64,000 bases of DNA from CAIOYC01 sp038327995 (GCA_038327995.1 JBBQLP010000002.1:43250-107249); one strand, 5' to 3'; positions 52,003 through 61,067 are shown, counted from the first letter of the stretch. Made by a program: numbers and translations. The notes: a model not told the origin generated them from the letters alone.

Positions 52003-52057
52003 CGCGACGGCGCTTGCCGATCCGGCCCCGCCGCTTTATGAGAGCGCCTCCCGAGGC

Positions 52058-52132
52058 GGACGCGTAGCTCAGCGGGAGAGCACCTCGTTGACATCGAGGG
52101 GGTCACAGGTTCGATCCCTGTCGCGTCCACCA
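52058..52132 (+). tRNA. tRNA-Val (GAC)
   Basis: The plus strand folds as a tRNA: acceptor GGACGCG/CGCGTCC, D arm GCTCAGCGGGAGAGC, anticodon stem CCTCG/CGAGG with loop TTGACAT (anticodon GAC), T arm with GGTTCGATCC and an encoded CCA. Confidence 0.97.
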
Positions 52133-52171
52133 TCTATCCTCGATCTAGTCCTCGCAATTTACGGCCTCCTC

Positions 52172-52447
52172 TCAGCCCTCCCCCGGCGCCAGCGCCTTTA
52201 ACGAGAAGGCGTGGATGGGTCCCGCAAGTTCCTCGGCAAGCGCCGCGTAGACCTGCCTTTGGCGCGCCAGCCGAGGAATCCCAGCAAAGGAGGCTGCAAC
52301 GATGGTGACGGTGAAATGGCTCTCCCCGCCCTCGCGCGCACCGGAATGGCCCGCGTGTTTGTCGCTATCGTCCACCACCTCCAGCCGCTCTGGGGCGAGG
52401 GCGACTTCGAGCTTGCGTCGGATGGTCTCGGTGACGGCGCCCATCAA
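52172..52447 (-). CDS. bolA: BolA family protein
   Basis: The 91-residue protein has KLEVALAPERLEVVDDSDKH then GESHFTVTIVAASFAGIPRL and ARQRQVYAALAEELAG, the complete BolA fold with the helix-turn-helix-like VYAAL segment and the conserved C-terminal HAFSLKAL. BolA proteins work with monothiol glutaredoxins in iron-sulfur handling. It is divergent from the J-domain gene with 51 bases between, an order common in alphaproteobacteria. Confidence 0.92.
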   Translation of the reverse strand: MMGAVTETIRRKLEVALAPERLEVVDDSDKHAGHSGAREGGESHFTVTIVAASFAGIPRLARQRQVYAALAEELAGPIHAFSLKALAPGEG

Positions 52448-52498
52448 AAACTCCTGTCAATCCTTGATCGGTAAGACTTCGCCCTCATACTGCATCCA

Positions 52499-53140
52499 AT
52501 GAGCGGCGCCTTCCAATACAAACCCCGATTCAAGGATATCCGCGTTCGCCCTCCCAAGGAGGACGAGCAGGACCCTAAGGACGTCTATTCGCTGAAGCCC
52601 GGCGAGACCTGTTGCGAGTGGCCGGACTGCCGCAAGGCCGCCACAGCCCGCGCGCCGAAATCCCGCGAGATGCTGAACGAGCACTACCGCTTCTGTCAGG
52701 GCCACGCAGGGGAGTACAACAAGAACTGGGACTATTTCACCGGCATGACAGAGGGCGATGTGGCTGCGGCGCAGGCCGCGCGCGCCACCGGCGAGCGCCC
52801 CACCTGGCAGTTCCGGGCCTCTCGCCTGTCGCGGGAAGCGGCCTCGTTCGCGGCGCGGGCGGGGACCGGCAAGGGCTTCAGCGACCCGTTCGGCGTGTTT
52901 GCGGCGCGGGCGGCGGCGCAGGCGGCGGGACCAATGCGCAAGCTCGGACGGCTGGAGCACCGGGCGCTGATCGAACTCAATCTCGACGAGGGAGCGGACG
53001 CCGGAACCATCCGCGTGCGCTACCTCGATCTGGTCAAACGCTGCCACCCCGACGCCAATGGTGGCGACCGCTCGGCGGAGGACAAGCTGCAGCGGGTGCT
53101 GAAGGCCTACAAGGTGCTGAGAGCAGCGAAACTGGTCTGA
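52499..53140 (+). CDS. J-domain (DnaJ-like) protein
   Basis: The 213-residue protein has the J domain at its C-terminus, with the HPD motif in VKRCHPDANGGDRSAEDKL near residue 180. The N-terminal part contains CCEWPDCRKAATARAPKS and YRFCQGHAGEYNKNWDYF, a conserved cysteine-bearing region of this alphaproteobacterial type. It should stimulate DnaK ATPase. It lies between bolA and cobS, a conserved order. Confidence 0.9.
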   Translation: MSGAFQYKPRFKDIRVRPPKEDEQDPKDVYSLKPGETCCEWPDCRKAATARAPKSREMLNEHYRFCQGHAGEYNKNWDYFTGMTEGDVAAAQAARATGERPTWQFRASRLSREAASFAARAGTGKGFSDPFGVFAARAAAQAAGPMRKLGRLEHRALIELNLDEGADAGTIRVRYLDLVKRCHPDANGGDRSAEDKLQRVLKAYKVLRAAKLV

Positions 53141-53211
53141 ATAGGCTGCCGCTACGGCAGGTGTAAAACTCCGTTTCCTAAACGGCGATAACACGCTAAT
53201 CGAGGCCCGCC

Positions 53212-54213
53212 ATGGACCTGCAAATCGACATCCCCGACCCGCTTCTCGCCCACGTCCCTGACCGGATGGTCTCGATCCGCGAGACCTTCGGCGTGGATAG
53301 CGACATGATGGTGCCCGCCTTTTCCACGGCGGACAGCCACGTGCCGGACTTCGATACCGCCTACAAGTTCGACCCGCAGACCACCATCGCCATCTGTGCG
53401 GGGTTCGCCCACGACCGGCGCGTGATGGTGCAGGGCTACCATGGCACCGGAAAATCGACCCACATCGAACAGGTAGCCGCGCGGCTGAACTGGCCCTTGG
53501 TGCGGGTGAACCTGGACAGCCACGTCTCCCGTATCGACCTCGTGGGCAAGGACGCTATTGTCCTGAAGGACGGCAAGCAAGTCACCGAGTTCCGCGAGGG
53601 GATGTTGCCCTGGGCGATCCAGCGGCCCATCGCGCTGGTGTTCGACGAATACGACGCGGGGCGACCAGACGTGATGTTCGTGATCCAGCGGATTCTCGAG
53701 GCGCAGGGCAAGCTGACCCTTCTGGACCAGAACCGGGTCATCAAGCCGAACCCCTACTTCCGGCTGTTCTCGACCACCAACACCATCGGGCTTGGCGACA
53801 CCACCGGCCTCTATCACGGCACCCAGCAGATCAATCAGGGCCAGATGGACCGCTGGTCGATCGTCACGACACTCAACTATCTGGCCCACGACGTGGAGGC
53901 GGGGATCGTGCTCGCCAAGTCGCCCACATACGACAATCCCGAGGGGCGCAAGACCATCGCCGCCATGGTGCGTGTGGCCGACATGACCCGCAACGCCTTC
54001 ATGAACGGCGACATCTCCACCGTCATGAGCCCCCGCACGGTGATCACCTGGGCTCAGAATGCCGAGATTTTCGCGGGCGACATCGCCTTCTCCTTCCGCC
54101 TGACCTTCCTGAACAAGTGCGACGAACTGGAACGCCCCACCGTGGCCGAGTTCTATCAGCGTGCCTTCGGGACCGATTTGCCGGAGAGCGCCGCGCGGGT
54201 GAAGGTGGTTTAG
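53212..54213 (+). CDS. cobS: Cobaltochelatase AAA+ subunit CobS
   Basis: The 333-residue protein is an AAA+ ATPase of the MoxR/CobS type with Walker A GYHGTGKSTHIEQVA, Walker B ALVFDEYDAGRPDV and sensor FSTTNTIGLGDTTGLYHGTQ. It forms, with CobT and CobN, the aerobic cobaltochelatase that inserts cobalt into hydrogenobyrinate diamide. cobT lies 2.3 kb further on rather than directly adjacent. CobN is outside the window. Confidence 0.95.
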   Translation: MDLQIDIPDPLLAHVPDRMVSIRETFGVDSDMMVPAFSTADSHVPDFDTAYKFDPQTTIAICAGFAHDRRVMVQGYHGTGKSTHIEQVAARLNWPLVRVNLDSHVSRIDLVGKDAIVLKDGKQVTEFREGMLPWAIQRPIALVFDEYDAGRPDVMFVIQRILEAQGKLTLLDQNRVIKPNPYFRLFSTTNTIGLGDTTGLYHGTQQINQGQMDRWSIVTTLNYLAHDVEAGIVLAKSPTYDNPEGRKTIAAMVRVADMTRNAFMNGDISTVMSPRTVITWAQNAEIFAGDIAFSFRLTFLNKCDELERPTVAEFYQRAFGTDLPESAARVKVV

Positions 54214-54220
54214 GGGTTCG

Positions 54221-54293
54221 ACGCCCGCCGCCGATTGCGCGGGCGTTCGCTTCGTTCGCGTGATAGGTTCGGGCCAGCCTCTTCCCGAGGCTG
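54221..54293 (+). promoter_or_regulatory. Two hairpins behind cobS
   Basis: ACGCCCGC (54221-54228) pairs with GCGGGCGT (54239-54246) over a 10-base loop, seven bases after the cobS stop. CAGCCTC (54275-54281) pairs with GAGGCTG (54287-54293) over the loop TTCCC. Neither is followed by a T-tract; they may end cobS transcripts or structure the leader of the small genes. Confidence 0.45.
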
Positions 54294-54354
54294 CTTGTTC
54301 GGTTGGGCGGCGCGTTCCGCGTTGTTTCCAGGCGAGCCCCTCAATGAGGAAACA

Positions 54355-54492
54355 ATGACTACCCTGAAGGCTGCGGAGGCGCGTCGCGAGGCGGCGCTTG
54401 GCCCGCTAGACCGCATACCGGTTATACTCTGGACCCCGTGGCGGCGGATCGTGGCGTTCATTACCCGCCGTTCCCCCGAGGCCAAACAATGA
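54355..54492 (+). CDS. Small hypothetical protein (45 residues)
   Basis: Starting MTTLKAAEARREAALGPLDR and ending IVAFITRRSPEAKQ, this small protein has a basic helix and a short hydrophobic stretch IPVILWTPW. GAGGAAACA lies directly before the ATG, a good ribosome binding site, and the stop overlaps the next small gene by four bases. I recognise no family. Confidence 0.55.
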   Translation: MTTLKAAEARREAALGPLDRIPVILWTPWRRIVAFITRRSPEAKQ

Positions 54493-54632
54493 GCGCGACT
54501 ACACCCCCCAAGCCCTCTGCCCAGACTGCGACCAAGCCGCCCGCCAAGCCCGTACGCACCCTTTCGGACGGGGTGGCCAATCCCAAACAGGGTTCAGGCC
54601 GTGGTCGCGGCTCGCCGTCCAAGGACGACTGA
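54489..54632 (+). CDS. Small proline/lysine-rich hypothetical protein (47 residues)
   Basis: The protein MSATTPPKPSAQTATKPPAK is proline-, threonine- and lysine-rich and ends GSGRGRGSPSKDD; it is likely disordered. The ATGA overlap with the previous small gene and the retained codon bias support it as real. No family was recognised. Confidence 0.5.
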   Translation: MSATTPPKPSAQTATKPPAKPVRTLSDGVANPKQGSGRGRGSPSKDD

Positions 54633-54658
54633 CCTCAACTCAACTTGCGGAGACGAAC

Positions 54659-54775
54659 ATGGCCAAGGGTCAGAAGAAGAGCAACAAAGAGACGCGCAAG
54701 CCCAAGGCCGACAAGCCGAAGAGTTCCGCGACGGCAGGCCCCTCGCCCTTCCTGACGCCACCCTCGAAGAAGTAG
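54659..54775 (+). CDS. Small conserved lysine-rich protein (38 residues)
   Basis: This 38-residue protein starts MAKGQKKSNKETRKPKADKP and ends FLTPPSKK. Very similar tiny lysine-rich proteins beginning MAKGQxxSNxExxKPK occur widely in proteobacteria as hypothetical proteins. GGAGA lies eight bases before the ATG. It ends only three bases before the convergent holin-like gene. Function unknown. Confidence 0.65.
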   Translation: MAKGQKKSNKETRKPKADKPKSSATAGPSPFLTPPSKK

Positions 54776-54778
54776 GGC

Positions 54779-55153
54779 TCAGGTCCGGCGGGCGATCCGC
54801 TCGATCTTGCCCGCCCCGCCGATGAAGCCAGAGGCGAGCCAACTCACCAGTCCGACCACGATGGCGCACCAGAAGGCGGCCCAAAATCCGTGCACGACAA
54901 ATCCGTGCAGGAAATGACCCACCAGCCCCACCATCGCCGCGTTGATCACCAGGATGAATAGCCCCAGCGTCACCAGCGTCAGCGGCAGGGTGACGAGGAT
55001 CAGGGTCGGCCTGACGAAGGCGTTGACAAGGCCTAACAAGAGGGCGGCGAGCGCTAGGCTCTCGAAATCGCGAATGGCGACCCCCGGCACGACGGCCGAG
55101 GCCAGCCACAGGCCAAGGCCCACCGCGATAAGTCTCAACACAAATCCGATCAT
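54779..55153 (-). CDS. Phage holin superfamily IV-like membrane protein
   Basis: The 124-residue protein has four membrane segments: VLRLIAVGLGLWLASAVVPG, LALAALLLGLVNAFVRPTL, LPLTLVTLGLFILVINAAMV and FWAAFWCAIVVGLVSWLASG, with the family pattern LGLVNAFVRPTL...LPLTLVTLGLF. Such proteins are common in bacterial chromosomes and are not evidence of a phage. The start at 55153 has GGAGGG upstream. Confidence 0.85.
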   Translation of the reverse strand: MIGFVLRLIAVGLGLWLASAVVPGVAIRDFESLALAALLLGLVNAFVRPTLILVTLPLTLVTLGLFILVINAAMVGLVGHFLHGFVVHGFWAAFWCAIVVGLVSWLASGFIGGAGKIERIARRT

Positions 55154-55313
55154 AGCGCCCTCCGTCCTGCCATAGATAGGCAGCACGGGATCGAGTTAAA
55201 CGCCCCCTTACTCTCGCTCATCCCCGCGAAGGCGGCGTGCAAGCTCCCGCTAGACCCGATGTTCTAAAACGGCGATGCTGGCCTCGATCATCAGACTCTC
55301 GAGGATACGCCCC

Positions 55314-56510
55314 ATGCCCGCTCCCGCCCTTCGCCTGCTCACGGGCGTGCTGCTCAGCGCCTTCTCACTCGCCGCCGCACCGCACGCCAGCGCCCAGACC
55401 GCGGCCGCCGCTTCCGTCCAGCCGCGCAACGACTATGCCGATGGCAAGACTTGGCTCTGCCGTCCGGGCCGCCAAGATGCTTGCGCCGTCAATGAAGACG
55501 CCACCGTCGTGCACACCGACGGCTCAACCAAGCTCGAGCCCTTCAAGGCGGCGGAAGACCCCCGGGTCGACTGTTTCTATGTCTATCCCACCGTCTCGCG
55601 CGACCCGACCCCGAACTCCGACATGAACGCCGGGCCGGAAGAATTGCAGGTAATCAAGCAGCAGTTCGCCCGTTTCGCCTCGGTCTGCCGGCCCTACGCG
55701 CCGCTCTATCGCCAGGTGACGTTGACGGCGCTCACCGCAACCATGCTCGGCAAGCCGATGCAGGCGGACCGGGCGCTCGGCTACAACGATGTGAAGGACG
55801 CCTGGGACTATTACCTCGCCCACGACAACAAAGGTCGGGGCGTTGTTCTGATCGGGCACAGCCAGGGGTCGGGCGTGCTGATCGAACTGGTCAAGCACGA
55901 GGTCGACGGCAAGCCAGTGCAGAAGCAGATCCTGTCAGTGATCACTGCTGGCGCCCGGCTTCAGGTGCCGGTGGGCAAGGGAGTGGGCGGCGATTTCAAG
56001 TCGATCCCGCTTTGCAAGACGTTCGGACAGACGGGCTGCGCGATCAATTTCGCTTCGTTCCGGGCTTCCAGCCCACCGCCAGCCAACACCCGCTTCGGCC
56101 TGTCTTCCGGCCCCAGCCTCGAGGCGGCCTGCGTCAACCCGGCGGCTCTGGCGGGCGGCTCGGGCAGGCTGCACGCCTATCTGCCCAGCGGAACCGAAGC
56201 GATTGTCGCGGCCGACGCCCAGAAGGCACGTCCCTGGACAACGCCGCCCACTGCGATCACCACCCCATTCGTCGAGGTTCCGGGGCTGCTCTCCGCTGAG
56301 TGCGCGAAGAACGAACACGGGACCTATCTGTCGATCTCAATCAACGCCGAGACTGGCAAGCGCACGAACGAGATTTCGGGCGACGTGGTGGTTGGGGGTT
56401 CGGTGCTGAAGGATTGGGGCCTGCACCTGATCGACATGAATCTCGCCATGGGCAATCTGATCAGCGACGTGCGGGCGCAGGCGAAGACCTATCTGGGGGC
56501 TGGGAAGTAG
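55314..56510 (+). CDS. DUF3089 alpha/beta hydrolase, exported
   Basis: The 398-residue protein has a signal peptide (LRLLTGVLLSAFSLAAAPHA) and a DUF3089 domain with DCFYVYPTVSRDPTPNSDM and the nucleophile elbow VLIGHSQGSGVLIELVK (GxSxG). The start at 55314 has GAGG nine bases before; a start at 55275 is possible. DUF3089 hydrolases are periplasmic or surface esterases of unknown substrate. Confidence 0.85.
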   Translation: MPAPALRLLTGVLLSAFSLAAAPHASAQTAAAASVQPRNDYADGKTWLCRPGRQDACAVNEDATVVHTDGSTKLEPFKAAEDPRVDCFYVYPTVSRDPTPNSDMNAGPEELQVIKQQFARFASVCRPYAPLYRQVTLTALTATMLGKPMQADRALGYNDVKDAWDYYLAHDNKGRGVVLIGHSQGSGVLIELVKHEVDGKPVQKQILSVITAGARLQVPVGKGVGGDFKSIPLCKTFGQTGCAINFASFRASSPPPANTRFGLSSGPSLEAACVNPAALAGGSGRLHAYLPSGTEAIVAADAQKARPWTTPPTAITTPFVEVPGLLSAECAKNEHGTYLSISINAETGKRTNEISGDVVVGGSVLKDWGLHLIDMNLAMGNLISDVRAQAKTYLGAGK

Positions 56511-56557
56511 TGCGCCTGGGCTTTCACTCTGCGTCCTCGGCGGTTTAAGACACTCCC

Positions 56558-58468
56558 ATGGCCAGCAAGCCCGAAGCTCCGACCGAACCGTTCAAGCGCG
56601 CCCTGGCCCACGCCACGCGCTCGCTCGCCGAACTGCCTGATCTGGAGATCGTCTTCTCCGGCGACGGGCCTTCGCTGGTCGGGCATCGGGCGACCCTGCC
56701 GCACCCGCCGCGCGACCTGAACAGCCGCGAGGCCTCGCGCATCCGGGGGCTGGCGGACCAGATGGCGCTGCGCCTCGCCCACCACGACGCCGCCTCTCAC
56801 GCCAGGCTCCGCCCCTTCGACCAGCAGTCCGCCGCTATCTTCGAGGCCATCGAACAGGCTCGCATCGAGGCCATCGGCGCCAACAACCTCGGCGGCGTGC
56901 GCCAGAACCTTAGGACGGTGCTGGAGACCACTCTTGAACGAAAGGGTTTCGCGCGGACCCCGGTGGAGGCCGCCCCTCTGGCGGATGTGCTCGGCCTGAT
57001 CGTGCGCGAGCGACTCACCGGCGATGCGGCGCCGGATGGGGCGCGAGCGGTGGTGGAGGCGCTGCGTCCCGAGATCGAGGCCAAGGCGGGCAAGGATTTG
57101 GATCGCCTCGCCGCCGCCGCAGAAGACCAGACCGCCTTCGCCCGCATCGCCCGCTCCATCCTGCGCGACCTCGAAATGGGCGATGACGCGGCGGACAGCG
57201 CCGATGACGCTTCGGGCGACGACAGCGAGCAGACGGAACAGCCCGACGAGGGGGATACCGAGGATCAGGAAGGCGACGGGGAAACCCCTGAAGGCTCCTC
57301 CTCCGAAAGCACCGACGGATCGGACGACGAAGGCGCTTCCGACGATCAACAGATGGAGACTGAGAACGCCGACTATGCGGATATGTCGGACGAGAGCCCG
57401 GAACTGGCCGACGGCGCCCAACCCTCCCGCCCCGACATCAAGGATCACGGCCGCCCCGAGCCCGCCTATAAGGTCTTCACCACCCAGTCCGATGAGGTGG
57501 TGGAAGCGGAAGAGCTTTGCGACGCCGAGGAATTGACGCGCCTTCGGGCCTATCTCGACCAGCAGCTTGCGGCGCTTTCCAGCGTGGTGTCGCGGCTCGC
57601 CAACAAGCTGCAGCGCAAGTTGATGGCCAAGCAGAACCGGTCGTGGAGCTTTGATCTGGAGGAGGGGGTGCTGGATGTCTCGCGCCTTACCCGCGTCATT
57701 ATCGATCCCACCGCCCCCCTTTCGTTCAAACAGGAGGAGGATACGGAGTTTCGCGACACCATCGTCACCCTTCTGATCGACAATTCCGGCTCCATGCGCG
57801 GGCGCCCCATCATGGTGGCGGCGGTCTGCGCCGACATCCTTGCGCGAACGCTGGAGCGCTGCGGGGTCAAGACCGAAGTCTTGGGCTTCACCACGCGCGC
57901 CTGGAAGGGCGGGCAGGCGCGGGAGGCCTGGATCAAGGCCGGCAAACCGGCCCAGCCGGGGCGTCTGAACGATCTTCGCCACATTATCTACAAAGGTGCG
58001 GAAATGCCGTGGCGGCGCGCGCGGCGCAACCTCGGCCTGATGATGCGCGAGGGGCTCCTGAAGGAGAACATCGACGGGGAGGCCCTGCTTTGGGCCTACT
58101 CGCGGCTGGCGGCGCGGAGCGAGGCGCGTAAAATCCTGATGGTGATCTCAGACGGGGCGCCGGTGGATGATTCCACCCTGTCGGTGAACGCCGGACACTA
58201 TCTGGAGCGCCACCTCAGAACCGTCATTTCAGAGATCGAGAACCACTCACCCGTAGAGCTTATAGCAATTGGCATCGGCCACGACGTAACCCGCTACTAT
58301 CGCCGCGCCGTGACAATCGTCGATGTGGAGCAACTCGGCGGCGCCATCACCGAACAACTCGCCGCCCTGTTCGACGAAGAGGTCAAGCGCGCGCAAAGGG
58401 CCAATGCGGCCCTGGCCCCGCCGCCGGTGACTTATGGGAAGACAGCGGCCGTGAGGGAGTTGGCGTGA
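56558..58468 (+). CDS. cobT: Cobaltochelatase subunit CobT
   Basis: The 636-residue protein has an N-terminal region with AFEAIEQARIEAIGAN-like IFEAIEQARIEAIGAN, a long acidic stretch rich in D, E and S (about residues 210-290) and a C-terminal VWA domain with the MIDAS motif LIDNSGSMRGRP and ISDGAPVDDSTLS. It is the metal-ion subunit that forms a ring with CobS and docks CobN for cobalt insertion in aerobic cobalamin synthesis. Its stop overlaps the following GTG start (GTGA). Confidence 0.95.
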   Translation: MASKPEAPTEPFKRALAHATRSLAELPDLEIVFSGDGPSLVGHRATLPHPPRDLNSREASRIRGLADQMALRLAHHDAASHARLRPFDQQSAAIFEAIEQARIEAIGANNLGGVRQNLRTVLETTLERKGFARTPVEAAPLADVLGLIVRERLTGDAAPDGARAVVEALRPEIEAKAGKDLDRLAAAAEDQTAFARIARSILRDLEMGDDAADSADDASGDDSEQTEQPDEGDTEDQEGDGETPEGSSSESTDGSDDEGASDDQQMETENADYADMSDESPELADGAQPSRPDIKDHGRPEPAYKVFTTQSDEVVEAEELCDAEELTRLRAYLDQQLAALSSVVSRLANKLQRKLMAKQNRSWSFDLEEGVLDVSRLTRVIIDPTAPLSFKQEEDTEFRDTIVTLLIDNSGSMRGRPIMVAAVCADILARTLERCGVKTEVLGFTTRAWKGGQAREAWIKAGKPAQPGRLNDLRHIIYKGAEMPWRRARRNLGLMMREGLLKENIDGEALLWAYSRLAARSEARKILMVISDGAPVDDSTLSVNAGHYLERHLRTVISEIENHSPVELIAIGIGHDVTRYYRRAVTIVDVEQLGGAITEQLAALFDEEVKRAQRANAALAPPPVTYGKTAAVRELA

Positions 58469-59604
58469 CCGTGATCGCCAATGCAGCAGACGAGCGACTT
58501 GCGGCCAGACGCAAGCTCCCGCGCATGATGTTCGACTACATCGACGGCGGTTCCTACGACGAGGTGACGCTGAAGCGGAACGTGGAGGACCTGCGCGCCA
58601 TCACCCTGCGCCAGCGGGTGATGCGGGATGTCTCCAGCCTCGACACCTCCACCAGCCTGTTCGGCAACGCCATGTCCATGCCCGTGATGCTCGGCCCCGT
58701 GGGCTTTTCCGGGATGTTCGCGCACCGGGGTGAGCGCCAGGGCGCGCGGGCGGCGGAGGCGGCGGGGGTTCCGTTCTGCCTTTCCACCCTCAGCATCTGC
58801 CCGCTGGAGGAAGTGCGCGCAGCGGTGCAAAAGCCGATCTGGTTCCAGCTCTACATGATCAAAGACCGGGACTATATGCGCGCGCTTCTGGCCCGCGCCG
58901 AGGCGGCCGGTGTGCCGGGGCTGTTGTTCACCGTCGATCTTCCGGTGGGCGGAACGCGCTATCGGGACATACGCAGCGGCTTTTCCGGCAAGCTGCCGTT
59001 TTTGGCAGAGCTCGGGCGCATCGCGGATGTGGCCTCAAAGCCCCGCTGGATGCGCGACGTCTATTTCGGCGGTCGCCCGCATCACTTCGGCAATATCGTC
59101 GACGCCGTGCCCGACGGACAGATGGGCGATTTTTCCCAGTGGATCCACCGCAACTTCGACCCCACTCTGACCTGGGACCACATCGCCTGGATCCGCGAGA
59201 CCTGGAAGGGTCCGATCATCGTCAAGGGGGTGCTCGACCCCGAGGATGCGAAACTGGCGGTGCAGGCGGGGGCGGACGGAATCGTCGTCTCCAACCACGG
59301 AGGTCGCCAACTCGATGGCGCGCTGTCATCAGCCCGCGCGCTGCCTGCAGTGGTCGAGGCGGTGGAGGGGCGGATCAAGGTGCTGATGGACGGAGGCGTC
59401 CGTTCGGGCCTCGACGTGCTGAAGGCCGTGGCGCTCGGCGCCGACGCCTGCCTGATCGGCCGCAACTGGGCCTATGCGCTGGGCGCGGGCGGCGAGGCAG
59501 GCGTGGCGCGGATGCTGGAGCGGATGCGCGCCGAGCTTCGCGTGGCTATGGCGCTGACCGGCTGCACTGATGTGAAGGCGTTGGATCGCACCTTCCTCGC
59601 TTGA
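58465..59604 (+). CDS. lldD: FMN-dependent alpha-hydroxy-acid dehydrogenase (LldD-like)
   Basis: The 379-residue protein has MFDYIDGGSYDEVTLKRN, PIWFQLYMIKDRDYMRALL and the catalytic GIVVSNHGGRQLDGALSSAR, with MDGGVRSGLDVLKAV closing the FMN site. It would oxidise L-lactate or a similar 2-hydroxy acid and donate electrons to quinone. Its GTG start overlaps the cobT stop, so it is translationally coupled to an unrelated cobalamin gene. A paralogue lies at 32067-33212. The lldD name is by family only. Confidence 0.9.
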   Translation: MTVIANAADERLAARRKLPRMMFDYIDGGSYDEVTLKRNVEDLRAITLRQRVMRDVSSLDTSTSLFGNAMSMPVMLGPVGFSGMFAHRGERQGARAAEAAGVPFCLSTLSICPLEEVRAAVQKPIWFQLYMIKDRDYMRALLARAEAAGVPGLLFTVDLPVGGTRYRDIRSGFSGKLPFLAELGRIADVASKPRWMRDVYFGGRPHHFGNIVDAVPDGQMGDFSQWIHRNFDPTLTWDHIAWIRETWKGPIIVKGVLDPEDAKLAVQAGADGIVVSNHGGRQLDGALSSARALPAVVEAVEGRIKVLMDGGVRSGLDVLKAVALGADACLIGRNWAYALGAGGEAGVARMLERMRAELRVAMALTGCTDVKALDRTFLA

Positions 59605-59618
59605 TCGCAGACGTGGTA

Positions 59619-59647
59619 AAGGCCTCGCAGTCACCAGCGAAGCCCTT
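59619..59647. terminator. Weak hairpin between lldD and rpmB
   Basis: AAGGCCTCGC (59619-59628) can pair imperfectly with GCGAAGCCCTT (59637-59647) over an eight-base loop, between the convergent lldD and rpmB genes. There is no T-tract; a weak bidirectional terminator is possible. Confidence 0.3.
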
Positions 59648-59668
59648 CAATAAACAGAACTCTGACGC

Positions 59669-59968
59669 TTAAGCTGCGGCTTCCTGCGACGCCAGCTTGG
59701 CCTTCACCTGACGCTTGATCTTCAGCGCCTTGGGGGAGAGCACTTCGTCGCGGGAGTTCAGCAGCACCACGTCGAGGCCGCCCCGGAAATCGAGAGTGCG
59801 CAGCGCCGCGTTGGTCATCTTCAACTTGAAACTCTGGCCCAGGGCGTCCGACGGCACATTGATCTCCGCCAGCGAGGGCAGGAAACGACGCTTGGTCTTG
59901 ATGTTGGAGTGGCTCACGTTGTGGCCCACCATGGGGCCGACGCCCGTGAGTTCGCAGCGGCGCGACAT
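59669..59968 (-). CDS. rpmB: 50S ribosomal protein L28
   Basis: The 99-residue protein MSRRCELTGVGPMVGHNVSH continues SNIKTKRRFLPSL and ends in a lysine-rich tail, matching alphaproteobacterial L28 (about 98 residues). The start at 59968 is fixed by the family N-terminus; the open frame runs on to 60091 without homology. It is a constituent of the large ribosomal subunit. It is divergent from the DUF3108 gene. Confidence 0.97.
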   Translation of the reverse strand: MSRRCELTGVGPMVGHNVSHSNIKTKRRFLPSLAEINVPSDALGQSFKLKMTNAALRTLDFRGGLDVVLLNSRDEVLSPKALKIKRQVKAKLASQEAAA

Positions 59969-60203
59969 ATGAACGACCTTGGCCTTGGCTGACTGCTCAA
60001 AGAGAAGACAGTCCGCAATGAAAAAAACGCGCGCGGAAAGAGCTCTCCGCACGGGAGGGCGCATATAGGCCAGAGGTCCGCCCGCGGTCAAGGAAAAGCC
60101 ATCCGGGTCGTCCTAAAGAGCGAACGGGTCGCCGTTCGGCTCTGCTGGCGGATGAAAAGGGATGCGGAGGCGGGCGTGCCGCCCTATCTGACCGCGAACC
60201 CGT

Positions 60204-61067
60204 ATGGAGCGCTGCCAACTGATGCGACTGATGCCTGCCCGCACTCCGCTATTGAGCGCCGCCTTCGCCTTCCTTGCTGGGGTTTGTATGTGGAGCGGCG
60301 TGGCGGCGGAGGCCGATGCCGATCCCCTGAAGCTCTCCCTGGACTACTCCGGCAGCCTCTATGTGAAGGTGCTGGATATGCATGTGGACCAGACCATCGA
60401 TCCGCGCGGATTTAATGCTGCGGCGCACATCAAGACCTCGGGCGTGCTCGCCCTTTTCCGCAAGATCAACCTCAAGGCCTCGACCAACGGTAGGTTTGAA
60501 CGCGGCGTCGCCCAACCGCGCGAGTTCAACTACCTCAACACCGACGGCAAGAAAGACCGTAAGGTCAGCGCGACATGGACCGCTACCGACGTCGCCACCC
60601 AATCCGCCCCCGCCTTCAAGAGCATGGGCGAACCGGCGGCGAGCCGCGAACAACGCCTGGAAGCGGCCGATCCTCTCACCATCTTGACCCGCATGACCGT
60701 CATGCCCACCGGCGCGCGGCCCTGCCAGGGCGTCAGCCAGTTCTACGACGGCAAGCAGCGCTACGACGTGGAATATTTGCCAAAGGGTGAGGCCCGGCCG
60801 GACGCTCGCGAGCAAAAGCTCGGCATCGTCACTGTCGCCCGCTGCACCATTCACTATCACGAGGTCGCTGGCTTCAAGAAGAAGCCGGCGGATCAGCGCG
60901 GCCAAGGTGTTTCATCGGACGTCTTGGTGGGCTTTGGACGGATGGGCGCCGGAGGCCCGTGGGTGATTTCATACGTGCGCGCCGGAACCTTCCTTGGCGA
61001 GGCGGATATCGACCTCGTGAAGGCCTCGATGAGCGGCCCGCGGCCAGAAGCCCGCGCCGCTCTCTGA
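60204..61067 (+). CDS. DUF3108 protein, exported
   Basis: The 287-residue protein has a signal peptide (LLSAAFAFLAGVCMWSGVAA) and then the DUF3108 pattern, with LKLSLDYSGSLYVKVLDMHV and PCQGVSQFYDGKQRYDVEYL. The family of beta-rich periplasmic proteins is of unknown function. A later start (MRLMPARTP at 60222) would also leave a full signal peptide. It lies near rpmB and the helicase gene, a recurrent alphaproteobacterial neighbourhood. Confidence 0.85.
   Translation: MERCQLMRLMPARTPLLSAAFAFLAGVCMWSGVAAEADADPLKLSLDYSGSLYVKVLDMHVDQTIDPRGFNAAAHIKTSGVLALFRKINLKASTNGRFERGVAQPREFNYLNTDGKKDRKVSATWTATDVATQSAPAFKSMGEPAASREQRLEAADPLTILTRMTVMPTGARPCQGVSQFYDGKQRYDVEYLPKGEARPDAREQKLGIVTVARCTIHYHEVAGFKKKPADQRGQGVSSDVLVGFGRMGAGGPWVISYVRAGTFLGEADIDLVKASMSGPRPEARAAL

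Noticed and set aside
54779..55153. Holin-like protein as a sign of prophage
   Set aside because: This four-segment family is common on bacterial chromosomes and no phage genes are nearby.
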